A stretch of 64,000 bases of DNA. Source: Allobosea lathyri. Lineage in GTDB: Bacteria; Pseudomonadota; Alphaproteobacteria; Rhizobiales; Beijerinckiaceae. Position 1 is the stretch's first letter; each line of letters starts with the position of its first letter. The notes under the pieces were generated by a model. The model ran no database searches, had not been told where the DNA came from, and worked only from the letters and a program-made list of their open reading frames with translations. The position numbers and the translations under genes are program-made. Where the stretch lies: positions 62,001 to 126,000 of the forward strand of contig NZ_FNUY01000001.1 in assembly GCF_900108245.1 (NCBI RefSeq), in the 5' to 3' direction. Positions 23,895 through 32,866 of this stretch are shown here, piece after piece.

Positions 23895-25217
23895 CTAGAA
23901 TTCGCCGATCTCGCCCTGCGAACCATCGAGCAGGCGCGAATGCCGGAAAGGCCGGGGATCGACGATTGGTGTGTCGTTCACCGCAAGGTCGGCTGCCAGA
24001 TGTCCCGCCGCCGGGCCGAGCCCAAAGCCATGGCCGCTGAAGCCGGCCGCGAGCACGAAGCCCTTGAGCCCGGCGACCGGCGAGATCACGGGCACAGCGT
24101 CGGGCGTCGAATCGATATAGCCGGCCCAGCTCTCGCGGATCCCGACACTCTTCAGCGCGGGGTAAAGCGCGCGCGCACGCGCCATGGTCTGCTCCACCGT
24201 CTTGCGGTTGGGCTTGGGGTCGAGCACGCGGATACGCTCGAACGGTGTCACCTCGTCGAAGCGCCAACTTCCCAGGGCCTCGGGCCCCCTGAAGAACGAC
24301 GAGCCGAAGCCGAATTCGACCGCCTTGATCCGCCGGATGAACATCGGCAGGAAGTCGCGGGCGTAACGCAGCCCCTGCGGTGTCAATTCCAGCGTGCCCT
24401 TGCCGCTGATCGCGATCGTGTAGCTGCCGTCAAGCCGGCGCGTCATGGCACATTCCGGCGTGTAGAGAGCCTCGATCAGCGCCGGTGCGACCTCCGTGCG
24501 AAGGCTGGTCTGGCGAATGCTCGCCTGAGGAAAGGAGATGCCGTGGCGGCGGCAGAAGGCCGAGGCCCAGGCGCCGCCGGACAGAATGACCGAGCGGGTC
24601 CTGATCGTGCCCTTTTCGGTAATGACGCCCGTGACGGCGCCATTGCTCACATCGAGGCCGCGCGCGGCACAATTCTGGTGGATCGTCGCGCCGTTCAGCC
24701 GTGCGCCATGCGCCAGCACCGGCGCCGCCAATGCCGGCTCGGCCTTGCCGTCGCTGACCGAATGCACGCCGCCGAGCCAGTTGCGGCCGCTTCCAGCCGT
24801 CTTTTCGGCCGCCTGCGCGCCCGTCAGCATATGGGTCTCAATGCCGAAATCGCGCGCGGTCGTGCGCCATTTCTCCCATGTCGCGATCTGCTCGACATCG
24901 TTGCTGGCATAGACCAGGCCGCAGGGCCGGAAGCCGAGATCGCGGCCGATCTCCTGCCCGAGCCTCGCCCATAATTCCATGCCGCGCATGGCGAGCGGCA
25001 GTTCTCGAGCGTCGCGATTCTGCTGCCGGCACCAGCCCCAGTTGCGGCTCGACTGTTCACCACCGACCACGCCCTTCTCGAGCAGCGCGACACGCTGGCC
25101 GCGCTTCGCCAGGAAATAGGCCGCCGCGCTGCCGACGATGCCGGCGCCGATCACGACGACATCGACTTCGGCCGGCAGGCGCTCATCGCTCGCGATGCGC
25201 TCGATCGTGGGGGACAT
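23895..25217 (-). CDS. FAD-dependent oxidoreductase (DAO family), paralogue 1 of the RNWGWCRQQ type
   Basis: A 440-residue flavoprotein with an N-terminal dinucleotide fold (VVVIGAGIVGSAAAYFLAKRG, near residue 20), the distinctive motif SSRNWGWCRQQNRD at about residue 57 and a C-terminal FAD segment (GLKGFVLAAGFSGHGFGLGPAAG). The protein at 26767-28095 shares the same motifs along its length, so the two are paralogues that bracket an amidase gene. Probable activity is oxidative deamination of an amine or amino-acid derivative. It is the last gene of a minus-strand unit (oxidase, amidase, oxidase) that diverges from a peptide-type ABC importer. Confidence 0.88.
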   Translation of the reverse strand: MSPTIERIASDERLPAEVDVVVIGAGIVGSAAAYFLAKRGQRVALLEKGVVGGEQSSRNWGWCRQQNRDARELPLAMRGMELWARLGQEIGRDLGFRPCGLVYASNDVEQIATWEKWRTTARDFGIETHMLTGAQAAEKTAGSGRNWLGGVHSVSDGKAEPALAAPVLAHGARLNGATIHQNCAARGLDVSNGAVTGVITEKGTIRTRSVILSGGAWASAFCRRHGISFPQASIRQTSLRTEVAPALIEALYTPECAMTRRLDGSYTIAISGKGTLELTPQGLRYARDFLPMFIRRIKAVEFGFGSSFFRGPEALGSWRFDEVTPFERIRVLDPKPNRKTVEQTMARARALYPALKSVGIRESWAGYIDSTPDAVPVISPVAGLKGFVLAAGFSGHGFGLGPAAGHLAADLAVNDTPIVDPRPFRHSRLLDGSQGEIGEF

Positions 25218-25305
25218 GGATTCAGGGCTCCGGAAGCATATGGCGGCGCGACATTACCGCCTGCGCCGCTGCCGGCATTGGATCATCTTTGCGCTCGGGC
25301 CGGAT

Positions 25306-26646
25306 TTACGGCCGAAGCGCGGCCTCGACGGCGGCGGCGATCGCGAAAAGCGCGCGGTCCGTGCCGGTCTCGCCCATCAGCGTGAGACCGACCGGGGCGT
25401 CCCCGGGCTTATGGCAGGGGAGGCTGATAGCGCAGCGGTCGAGGAAGTTGCCGAGGCTCGGATTGCGCAGCAGCAGGCCGTTCAGCCGGAAGTATTCTGC
25501 ATCCTCTGTCAACTCGTCGATCCGCGGTGCGATGATCGGGCAGGTCGGCATCAGCACCGCGTCGTAGCCGAGGGTGAGGGCATCCATCGCTGCGATGATG
25601 GTGCGCCGCGCCGCGACGAGATCGAGATAGTCGGCTGCGATTATCTGCGCGCCGGTCGCTATACGGCTGCACACGCGCGGATCGTAAAGATCGCCCTTGG
25701 CCGCCAGCAGCGCACGATGCCAAGCGTAGGCTTCGGGCGCGGCAAAGCCCCCCTTGCTCGTCGCCTTTCCGATCTCGGAGAGGGGTGCGAAGTCGACTTC
25801 GGTGATCAGCGCGCCCTGTGCGCTCAGCCGCGCGACGGCCCTGTCGAAAGCGGCCGAGACAGCCTGATCCATGCCGTCACGAACGATCTGTGTCGGAATC
25901 GCCAGCCGCAGGCCCGACAACGGCCGCACAGCCGGAGAGACCGGTGTTTCGCCCGCCAGCACGCCATCGACGATGGCGCAGCAGGCAACGCTCGCGCCGA
26001 GCGGGCCGATCGAATCCAGGCTCTGCGACAAGGGCACGACACCTGCCAGCGGCACCCGTCGCGCAGTCGGCTTGTAGCCGGTGATGCCGCACAGCGCCGC
26101 CGGAATCCGGCACGAACCGCCGGTGTCGCTGCCGAGCGCAACCGTCGCCATTCCATCGGCCACGGCGACTGCCGAGCCTGACGAGCTTCCACCGGGGATG
26201 CGGCGCGCCTGCTTGTCCCAGGGCGACAGCGGTGTGCCGTAATGCGGGTTCGCGCCGATGCCGGAATAGGCGAACTCGGTCATGTTGGTGCGGCCGATCG
26301 GGATGAAGCCCGCCGCGATCATGCGCGCGATGACCGGTGCGTGCTGTCGCGCCGGCTTCGCCTCGGCAAGCGCGCGCGAGCCCGCCATGCTGCGTTCGCC
26401 GGCAACATCGAACAGGTCCTTCACGGCGAAAGGGATGCCGGCGAAAGGCCCGGCCTCGCGGCCGGCGCGCCTCAAGGCATCATGCGCATCGGCGGCGGCC
26501 CGCGCCGAATCTGCGGAGACGGAGATGAAGGCGCGGGCGCCTTCTCCTTTGGGGTCGGCGATGCGCTCCAGACAGTCCTCGACGAGCGCCCGCGAGCTGA
26601 TCCCGCCACTCGCCAGATCCTCGGCACATTGCTGCAGGGTGCGCAT
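25306..26646 (-). CDS. Amidase (amidase-signature family)
   Basis: A 446-residue amidase-signature hydrolase with the Ser-cisSer-Lys triad visible: Lys76 (PFAVKDLFD), the cis-serine in PGGSSSGSAVAV (around 154-155) and the nucleophile Ser178 (GSDTGGSCR). It hydrolyses an amide to acid and ammonia or amine. No signal peptide is present, so it acts in the cytoplasm on imported material. It is framed by two paralogous FAD oxidases on the same strand (gaps of 88 and 120 bp), suggesting that amide hydrolysis and amine oxidation belong to one route. The substrate is unknown. Confidence 0.92.
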   Translation of the reverse strand: MRTLQQCAEDLASGGISSRALVEDCLERIADPKGEGARAFISVSADSARAAADAHDALRRAGREAGPFAGIPFAVKDLFDVAGERSMAGSRALAEAKPARQHAPVIARMIAAGFIPIGRTNMTEFAYSGIGANPHYGTPLSPWDKQARRIPGGSSSGSAVAVADGMATVALGSDTGGSCRIPAALCGITGYKPTARRVPLAGVVPLSQSLDSIGPLGASVACCAIVDGVLAGETPVSPAVRPLSGLRLAIPTQIVRDGMDQAVSAAFDRAVARLSAQGALITEVDFAPLSEIGKATSKGGFAAPEAYAWHRALLAAKGDLYDPRVCSRIATGAQIIAADYLDLVAARRTIIAAMDALTLGYDAVLMPTCPIIAPRIDELTEDAEYFRLNGLLLRNPSLGNFLDRCAISLPCHKPGDAPVGLTLMGETGTDRALFAIAAAVEAALRP

Positions 26647-26766
26647 GGTCAGGATCCTCTTGGGTCGGCGGGGATGTGGCTGGAGTGGCGCTTGTCCGTG
26701 CGCCGGCAGGACGTCGATGGATATCCGGTTTCGCTCATTCCATCGAACGTTTCCAGCCCCTGGCGC

Positions 26767-28095
26767 TCACATCATGCCGGGTTCGCCGAGATCGGTGCCG
26801 TCGATCATGCGGCTGTAGCGATAGGGATGGGGATCGACGATCGGGGTGTCGTTGGCGATTAGATCGGCCGCGAGCTGGCCCGCAGCCGGGCCGATGCCGA
26901 AGCCATGGCCGCTGAACCCCGTCGAGATGTGGAAGCCGGGCAACGCATCGACCGCCGAGATCACGGGAATCCAGTCCGGCGTGAAATCGACCAGGCCACC
27001 ATATTTATGCGCGACCTTCAGATTGGCGAGCTCGGGATAGAGTTCGCCCAGCCGCTTCAGGCCGAAGGTGACGAGTTCTTCCTGCGCCGGCGGGTCGAAG
27101 GTGCGGATGCGCTCGAATGGCGAGACGCTGTCATTGGTCCAGCGCGAGAACGCCTCCGGTCCCGCGAAGAAGGAGCGTCCGGCCCGGATCTTCAGGCCCC
27201 AGCGCCGCTTCCGGAAGGTCGGCCAGAACTGCTGGGTGTAGAGCATGCCCTGCGGCGTCAGCTCGAGCAGGCCGCGCCCGCTGATGCCGACCGTGTAGCC
27301 CCCGTCGAGCCGGCGGCGGAAGGTGATGTCGGGCATCGACAACCCGCCTTCGATGACTTGGGGCGCGGCCTCGGTGAAGAAAGAGGTCGAGCGGACGCCG
27401 GCCTGCGGCAGCTTGATGCCGTGATGGCGGCAGAACATCGAGGTCCAGGCGCCGCCGGCCGCGAGCACGGCGCCGGTGCGGATCGTGCCTTTCTCCGTGA
27501 CGACCGCCGAAACCTTGCCGGCCGTGGTTTCTAGCCCGCGCGCGGCGCAGTTCTGATGGATCGTGACGCCAAGCCTGCGGGCCCCCTCCGCGATGGCCGG
27601 CGCGGCGAGCGCCGGCTCGGCGCGCCCGTCCGACGGCGAATGCACCCCGCCGATCCAGTTGCCCGTGCTGCCCGTTGTCATCGCCTTCGCCTCGGCCGCA
27701 GTGAGCATGCGGCTATGGACCTGGTAATCGCGCGCCCGCTCGACCCAGCTCGACCACAGGTCGAGGTCGGACTGCTTTTCGGTGACGAAGAGCAGGCCCG
27801 TCGGACGGAAGCCGGTTTCCGCGCCAAGCTCCTTGTTCAGCCCGCTCCACATCGAGACCGCGCGCTGCGCTAGCGGCAACTCGCGCAGATCGCGGTTCTG
27901 CTGGCGGCACCAGCCCCAGTTGCGGCTCGATTGCTCGCCGGCGACATGGCCCTTCTCGATTAGCGCGACCGAATGCCCTTTCTTCGCCAGCGCATAAGCT
28001 GCGGTGACGCCCGCGATGCCGCCGCCGATAACGACGACGTCGGCGGTTTCAGGCAGCTTCTCGTCGCTGTGAATGCGCGTGACGGGAGGAGACAT
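26767..28095 (-). CDS. FAD-dependent oxidoreductase (DAO family), paralogue 2 of the RNWGWCRQQ type
   Basis: A 442-residue flavoprotein homologous throughout to the 23895-25217 product. The dinucleotide motif is VVVIGGGIAGVTAAYALAKKG near residue 21, followed by SSRNWGWCRQQNRD and ending with GFHISTGFSGHGFGIGPAAG. The start is ATG 28095 with GAGGA about 10 nt upstream; the frame stays open to 28413 but that part is not conserved. It is the promoter-proximal gene of the minus-strand oxidase-amidase-oxidase unit and diverges from the binding-protein gene at 28477 across a 381-bp control region. Confidence 0.88.
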   Translation of the reverse strand: MSPPVTRIHSDEKLPETADVVVIGGGIAGVTAAYALAKKGHSVALIEKGHVAGEQSSRNWGWCRQQNRDLRELPLAQRAVSMWSGLNKELGAETGFRPTGLLFVTEKQSDLDLWSSWVERARDYQVHSRMLTAAEAKAMTTGSTGNWIGGVHSPSDGRAEPALAAPAIAEGARRLGVTIHQNCAARGLETTAGKVSAVVTEKGTIRTGAVLAAGGAWTSMFCRHHGIKLPQAGVRSTSFFTEAAPQVIEGGLSMPDITFRRRLDGGYTVGISGRGLLELTPQGMLYTQQFWPTFRKRRWGLKIRAGRSFFAGPEAFSRWTNDSVSPFERIRTFDPPAQEELVTFGLKRLGELYPELANLKVAHKYGGLVDFTPDWIPVISAVDALPGFHISTGFSGHGFGIGPAAGQLAADLIANDTPIVDPHPYRYSRMIDGTDLGEPGMM

Positions 28096-28476
28096 CGGTT
28101 GAAAATCCTCGAGGTGATGAAGCGTTGCGCGGCCGCGTCGCGTCGGACGAAGTGTATTCGGCGAAATACCTCTCCCGATACAACCTGATCGAGACAGAAG
28201 CCTGTGCCAAAGACCGTCGTCGAATCGGCAGATTATATCCCTGCCCCCGCAGCGATCGGCACCCGAACGACGTTGCGGTAGGGCTAGATGAGCGAGGGCT
28301 CGGACGGTGGTCCTCGTCGCGAAGGAGCGCCCGCTCTGATTGGGGAGCGCTCCTCGGTGTTCAAGGACGGGCTCACTGTCGAAAAGACGGGAGGCCGGCG
28401 CTGCGGATCGCAACGGAGCCTGCTCCTGGCCGAATTCCTGCTTGCCTCATAACCTAACCACAAAAGGGGAATATCG
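28096..28476. other. Divergent intergenic control region
   Basis: 381 bp between divergent starts, with no gene. The main structural feature is an inverted repeat AGGAGCGC (28323-28330) / GCGCTCCT (28347-28354) with a 16-bp spacer. AAAGGGGAATATCG just before ATG 28477 supplies the ribosome-binding site. No recognisable regulator site and no adjacent regulator gene were found. Confidence 0.6.
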
Positions 28477-30168
28477 ATGTCCAAGCGTCCTGTCGGGACT
28501 ATCTCTGCAAGCCTGCCGATGCCGGCACTGCATCGGCGCGATATTCTGGCGCTTGGCGCAGGTGCGCTTGCTGCCTCCTACGGTTTCGGCGCGCGCGCTC
28601 AAACGACGAAGGCTGCGCCGCCGCCTCCGGCCAAGCCGACCGGCCAGGTCGTGGTCGGCCTGTCGCAGGAGCCGACCGCTTTCAATCCGCTGATGCCCGG
28701 CATCGAGGTCGATGAGACCGTCTGGATGCAGGTCTTCAACACGATGTGGGTGGCCGATCCGCAGGGCAACCTCATCGCCGACCTTGCCGCCGAAGTGCCG
28801 ACAGAGGCCAATGGCGGCATCTCCGAAGGCGGCCTCGCGTGGAAGGTCAAGCTGCGCGAAGGTGTGACCTGGCATGACGGCACGCCCTTCACCGCCGAGG
28901 ACGTCAAATACACCCTCGAACTGATCAACGCGCCGGGCTTCAAGAGCCGCACCCGCGTCGGGCACGCGCTGGTCAAGGACATCGTGGTAAAGGGCCCCCA
29001 CGAAATCTCCTGGCGCATGGAGAAGGCCTACTCGCCTTACCTCGCGCTGCTCTCCAACACCTACATCGTCCCCAAGCATCTGCTGGAGAAGGCGTCGGAC
29101 CCCAATACCGCACCATTCAATGGCGCCCCGGTCGGTACCGGGCCGTTCAAATGGGGCCAGCGGACGCCGGGCGACAACATCATGCTCGTCGCCAACGAGA
29201 AGTATCACGGCAAGGGGCCCTATCTGGAGCGGGCGGTCCTGAAATATGTGCCCGACCAGGTCGCGCTTTACGCGCAGTTCCGCACCGGGCAGGTCGATCT
29301 GATCATCGGCACCGGCATCCCCGCGAATTTCTATGCCGAGGCGGTCAAGCTGCCGGGCCGCAAGGTCGTGAAGATCCCCAACGCCTCGCTCGAAATCCTG
29401 ATGCCGAACCTGGAGCATCCCGTGCTGGCCGAAAAGGCCGTGCGGCAGGCGCTCTACGCCTCGATCAACAAGCAGGCGATCATCGACGTGATCTTCTACG
29501 GCCTGCACAAGCCGACCGAGTCCTTCGCGCCGCAGGAATCCTGGGCCTACAACCCCAACCTGCCGAAGCAGGAATACGACCTCGCCAAGGCCAACAAGAT
29601 CCTCGACGATGCCGGCTGGAAGCGCAGCGGCAGCGGCACCCGCATGAAGAACGGCGTGCCGCTCGAATTCGCGGTCTCGACCACCACCGGCTCCTCGCTG
29701 CGCGAACAGTGCCAGCAGCTGATGATGCAGGATTGGCAGCAGGTCGGCGTCTCCATGAAGATCGCCAACATGCCGGCAGCCGTGATCTGGGGCGATTTCT
29801 ATACCCGCTCGAAATTCCAGTCGCTGCTGGTCGGCACGGCCTTCCGCACCGTGATCGATCCCGATCCGGCCTCGCGTTTCGCCTCGGACGCGATTCCCGC
29901 CAAGAACGGCAACGGCGCCAACCAGATGCAGTGGCAGAACGCCGAGGTCGACCAGTTGCTGAAGGCCGGGCAGGAGACCTTCGACCAGGCCAAGCGCAAG
30001 GCGATCTACTGGAAGCTGCAGGAGATCGCCCGCGACGAGCTGCCGATCCTGCCGATCTACCAATACGTGCCCGTAGAAGGCTATAAGGAAGGCCTTGTCG
30101 GCTACGAGCCCAACATCAATGCCCGCCAGAACACCTGGAATATGGGCTCCTGGTACTGGGCTCGCTGA
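28477..30168 (+). CDS. ABC transporter substrate-binding protein, family 5 (peptide/opine type)
   Basis: A 563-residue family 5 solute-binding protein with a Tat signal (HRRDILALGAGALAASYGFGARAQ, about residues 20-44). The lobe motif TAEDVKYTLELINAPG and the TGPFKWGQR segment are typical of dipeptide/oligopeptide/nickel-type binding proteins. It delivers substrate to the two permeases that follow (gap 15 bp, then 1-bp overlap). The length is normal for the family. Which ligand is bound (peptide, opine, amidated amine) is unknown; the amidase and oxidases opposite suggest a nitrogen-containing compound. Confidence 0.92.
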   Translation: MSKRPVGTISASLPMPALHRRDILALGAGALAASYGFGARAQTTKAAPPPPAKPTGQVVVGLSQEPTAFNPLMPGIEVDETVWMQVFNTMWVADPQGNLIADLAAEVPTEANGGISEGGLAWKVKLREGVTWHDGTPFTAEDVKYTLELINAPGFKSRTRVGHALVKDIVVKGPHEISWRMEKAYSPYLALLSNTYIVPKHLLEKASDPNTAPFNGAPVGTGPFKWGQRTPGDNIMLVANEKYHGKGPYLERAVLKYVPDQVALYAQFRTGQVDLIIGTGIPANFYAEAVKLPGRKVVKIPNASLEILMPNLEHPVLAEKAVRQALYASINKQAIIDVIFYGLHKPTESFAPQESWAYNPNLPKQEYDLAKANKILDDAGWKRSGSGTRMKNGVPLEFAVSTTTGSSLREQCQQLMMQDWQQVGVSMKIANMPAAVIWGDFYTRSKFQSLLVGTAFRTVIDPDPASRFASDAIPAKNGNGANQMQWQNAEVDQLLKAGQETFDQAKRKAIYWKLQEIARDELPILPIYQYVPVEGYKEGLVGYEPNINARQNTWNMGSWYWAR

Positions 30169-30183
30169 GCAGGGAACTGAACC

Positions 30184-31134
30184 GTGGGCGCGTTCCTCCT
30201 TCGCAGACTGCTGCAGTCGCTCGGCCTGCTGCTCATCGTCTCGGTGATCGGCTTTGCCATCCTGCATCTGGCTCCCGGCGGGCCGCTCTCGCAATTCGCC
30301 GCCGGAGGCGAAATGACCCAGGCCGATCTGGACCGCATCGCGGAACAGCTCGGCCTGAACCGGCCCTTGCCGATCCAGTATCTGGAATGGCTTTGGCGCA
30401 TGGTGCGCGGCGACTGGGGCGTGTCCTTTCGCGACCAGCAGCCGGTGCTGCACATTATCGGCTCCCATATCGGGGCCACCCTGGAGCTGATGCTGACCTC
30501 GACGCTGCTCGCCATGCTGATCGGCGCCTGGGTCGGCATTCTCGGTGCGATCAAGCGCTATTCGCTCTTCGATGGCCTCGCCACGATCGGCGCGATGATC
30601 GCCCTGTCGATCCCGACCTTCTGGTTCGGCCTCGTGGTCATCTATGTCTTCTCGGTCGGGCTTGGCTGGCTGCCAGCGGGCAATCGCTACACGATCGGCG
30701 ACGGTTCGTTCTTGAACCAGCTGCATCATCTGATCGGCCCCTGCATCGTGCTGGCGCTGGTCTCGACCGCCGTCTGGAGCCGCTACATGCGCTCCTCGAT
30801 GCTGGAGGTGATCAACCAGGACTATGTCCGCACGGCCAGGGCCAAGGGCCTGCCCGAACGGACGATCCTGCTGCGTCACTCCTTTCGCAATGCGCTGCTG
30901 CCGATGATCACCATCACCGGCCTGCATGTGCCGACGCTGCTCTCGGGAGCGCTCGTCACCGAGACCGTCTTCACCTGGCCCGGCATGGGTCGGCTCTTCC
31001 TCGATTCGATCAGCTATCGCGACTATCCGGTCGTGATGGGCATCCTGATGTTCACTGCCGTGCTCGTCCTGCTCGGCAGCCTGATCGCCGATCTGCTCTA
31101 TGGGGTCGCTGATCCCCGCATCGCGAGGGGCTGA
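30184..31134 (+). CDS. ABC transporter permease (DppB/OppB type)
   Basis: A 316-residue inner-membrane permease with an N-terminal hydrophobic segment, about six membrane spans and the EAA-like loop (DYVRTARAKGLPERTILLRHSFRNALLP). It begins with GTG at 30184. The TGA overlaps the ATG of the next permease gene by one base. Subunits of this type pair with a DppC-type partner and two ATPases, but no dppD/dppF homologue is present near this locus. Confidence 0.92.
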   Translation: MGAFLLRRLLQSLGLLLIVSVIGFAILHLAPGGPLSQFAAGGEMTQADLDRIAEQLGLNRPLPIQYLEWLWRMVRGDWGVSFRDQQPVLHIIGSHIGATLELMLTSTLLAMLIGAWVGILGAIKRYSLFDGLATIGAMIALSIPTFWFGLVVIYVFSVGLGWLPAGNRYTIGDGSFLNQLHHLIGPCIVLALVSTAVWSRYMRSSMLEVINQDYVRTARAKGLPERTILLRHSFRNALLPMITITGLHVPTLLSGALVTETVFTWPGMGRLFLDSISYRDYPVVMGILMFTAVLVLLGSLIADLLYGVADPRIARG

Positions 31135-32030
31135 TGAGTTCGCAAACAATCGCCACGCCGGATCTGCCGCTGGCTCCTCCGCCCACGTTCTGGAACAGTC
31201 CCGGGCTGCGTCGCTTCAGGCGTCACAAGCTTGCGGTCTTCGGCGCCGCAGCGATCATCGTGATGACGCTCGCCTGTATCTTCGGGCCGATGCTGCTGCC
31301 TTATAGCGATACCTTCATCGACATCCGCCAGCGTTTCGCGCCGCCCTTTTCGGGCCCGCATGTCCTCGGCACCGACCCGCTCGGCCGCGACATCCTCGCT
31401 CGCCTGCTGATGGCCGGGCGGATTTCGCTGGCCGTCGGCTTCTCGGCGATGCTGATCAGCATGGCGATCGGCGTCTGCATCGGGCTGATCGCCGGCTTCT
31501 ACGAGGGTGTCATCGGCTCGGCGCTGATGCGTTTCGTCGACGCGATGCTGTGCTTCCCGTCGATCTTCCTGCTTCTCGCCATCTCCGCTCTGATCGAGCC
31601 CTCCGTACCCTCGATCGTGCTGTTGATCGCGATGACCTCCTGGATGGAGGTCGCCCGCGTCGTCGAGGCGCAGATCCGTTCGCTGCGCACCCGCGATTTC
31701 GCCGTCGCCGCCGTCTCCATGGGCTCCAGCAACACGCGCATCATGTTCCGCGAATTGCTGCCCAACGCAGTCGCGCCGATCGTCGTCGCGGCGACGCTGA
31801 ACGTCGCGCATGCCATTCTCGCCGAGAGCTACATCTCCTTCCTCGGCTATGGCATCCAGCCGCCGACGCCGAGCTGGGGCAACATGCTGGAAAATGCCCA
31901 GAGCTATCTGACGAGCGCGCCCTGGCTCGCGATCCTGCCGGGGGCTGCGATCACGCTCGCCGTCACCAGCTTCAATTTCGTCGGCGACGGCCTGCGCGAT
32001 GCGCTCGACCCCCGCATGGACAGCCACTGA
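31134..32030 (+). CDS. ABC transporter permease (DppC/OppC type)
   Basis: A 298-residue second permease with the N-terminal cytoplasmic extension and hydrophobic segment typical of DppC, the GTDPLGRDILARLLMAGR motif near residue 78 and the EAA loop (DFAVAAVSMGSSNTRIMFRELLPNAV). It works with the 30184-31134 product. The stop is 2 bp before the start of the MOSC gene, so transport genes and the MOSC gene form one transcript. Confidence 0.92.
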   Translation: MSSQTIATPDLPLAPPPTFWNSPGLRRFRRHKLAVFGAAAIIVMTLACIFGPMLLPYSDTFIDIRQRFAPPFSGPHVLGTDPLGRDILARLLMAGRISLAVGFSAMLISMAIGVCIGLIAGFYEGVIGSALMRFVDAMLCFPSIFLLLAISALIEPSVPSIVLLIAMTSWMEVARVVEAQIRSLRTRDFAVAAVSMGSSNTRIMFRELLPNAVAPIVVAATLNVAHAILAESYISFLGYGIQPPTPSWGNMLENAQSYLTSAPWLAILPGAAITLAVTSFNFVGDGLRDALDPRMDSH

Positions 32031-32032
32031 CC

Positions 32033-32821
32033 ATGCCGGGCCTGCAACGCGAGCCATCTCTTGCGCTGGCGGAGTTCGGCGGCGCGGAACCCCAGCCGGG
32101 CGGCCAGGTCGCTGCTCTCTGGCGCTACCCGGTGAGCTCGATGGCGGGCGAGCGTCTTGATGTCGCTCCCGTGCAGTACTCCGGCGTCATCGGAGACCGG
32201 ATCTGGGGCGTCGTCGATGCCTCCAGCGAGCGGATCGCGTCTCCCGGCCGGGAGAAGAACTTCATCAGAGTGCCCCATGGCCATGCCCGGTTCCGCGGGA
32301 CCGGCGTCGAGGTGTCCGTCGACGGACGCGACTGGGCCGCGCCGGATGACGCGCGCGTACTCGACGAGTTATCCGCCCTCTTCGGCTTCCCGGCGAGCCT
32401 GCGCCCGTTCCAGCCGGCAGGCGAGGCGGGGTTCCGGCCTCGCTACGAACATGCGCCCATCCACCTGATCACGACGGCAGCGATGCGCACGCTGCAGCGG
32501 GCGCTGCCCAAGAGCGTCATCGACGAGCGTCGTTTCCGTCCCAACATCCTCGTGGAACTCCCCGACGGGCCAGAACCCATTCCGGAGAACGGCTGGATCG
32601 GCCGCGAAATCCGCATCGGCGATCTCGTGCTTAGAGGACGAGAGCCCTGTGGGCGCTGCGGCTTCATCACGATCGAGCAGGATGGCTTGCCGCTCGATGT
32701 CGAGGTGCTCCGCACCATCGTCAGGCAGCACAGCCGCAATTTCGGGGTCTATTGCGATGTCATCTCGCCCGGCGAGATCCGGACCGACGATGCGCTCGCG
32801 ATCGGCGGTCGCGACGCCTGA
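32033..32821 (+). CDS. MOSC domain-containing protein
   Basis: A 262-residue protein. An N-terminal beta-barrel (MOSC_N, about 26-110) begins with LWRYPVSSMAGERLD, and the MOSC domain has FRPNILVE, REPCGRCGFITIEQDG and a final cysteine in FGVYCDV. That is the arrangement of YcbX/mARC-type molybdenum-cofactor proteins, which reduce N-hydroxylated bases or move sulfur, but no fused 2Fe-2S domain is present, so it would need a partner. It starts 2 bp after the permease stop and is followed by an FAD oxidase, suggesting a role with the imported nitrogen compound. The long open frame upstream is not part of it. Confidence 0.88.
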   Translation: MPGLQREPSLALAEFGGAEPQPGGQVAALWRYPVSSMAGERLDVAPVQYSGVIGDRIWGVVDASSERIASPGREKNFIRVPHGHARFRGTGVEVSVDGRDWAAPDDARVLDELSALFGFPASLRPFQPAGEAGFRPRYEHAPIHLITTAAMRTLQRALPKSVIDERRFRPNILVELPDGPEPIPENGWIGREIRIGDLVLRGREPCGRCGFITIEQDGLPLDVEVLRTIVRQHSRNFGVYCDVISPGEIRTDDALAIGGRDA

Positions 32822-32866
32822 ACCACGCCCCGCCGAAGCGGGGTATCTTCGACAAGGGAACCAAGC

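Noticed and set aside
28447..31149. 900-codon open frame on the minus strand opposite the family 5 binding-protein and permease genes
   Set aside because: Composition is skewed and no domain is recognisable, whereas the plus strand encodes complete ABC subunits with signal peptide and EAA loop. It is a reverse-strand shadow.
31550..32032. Upstream extension of the MOSC gene
   Set aside because: It would overlap the second permease gene out of frame; the MOSC_N domain begins soon after ATG 32033, which lies 2 bp after the permease stop.
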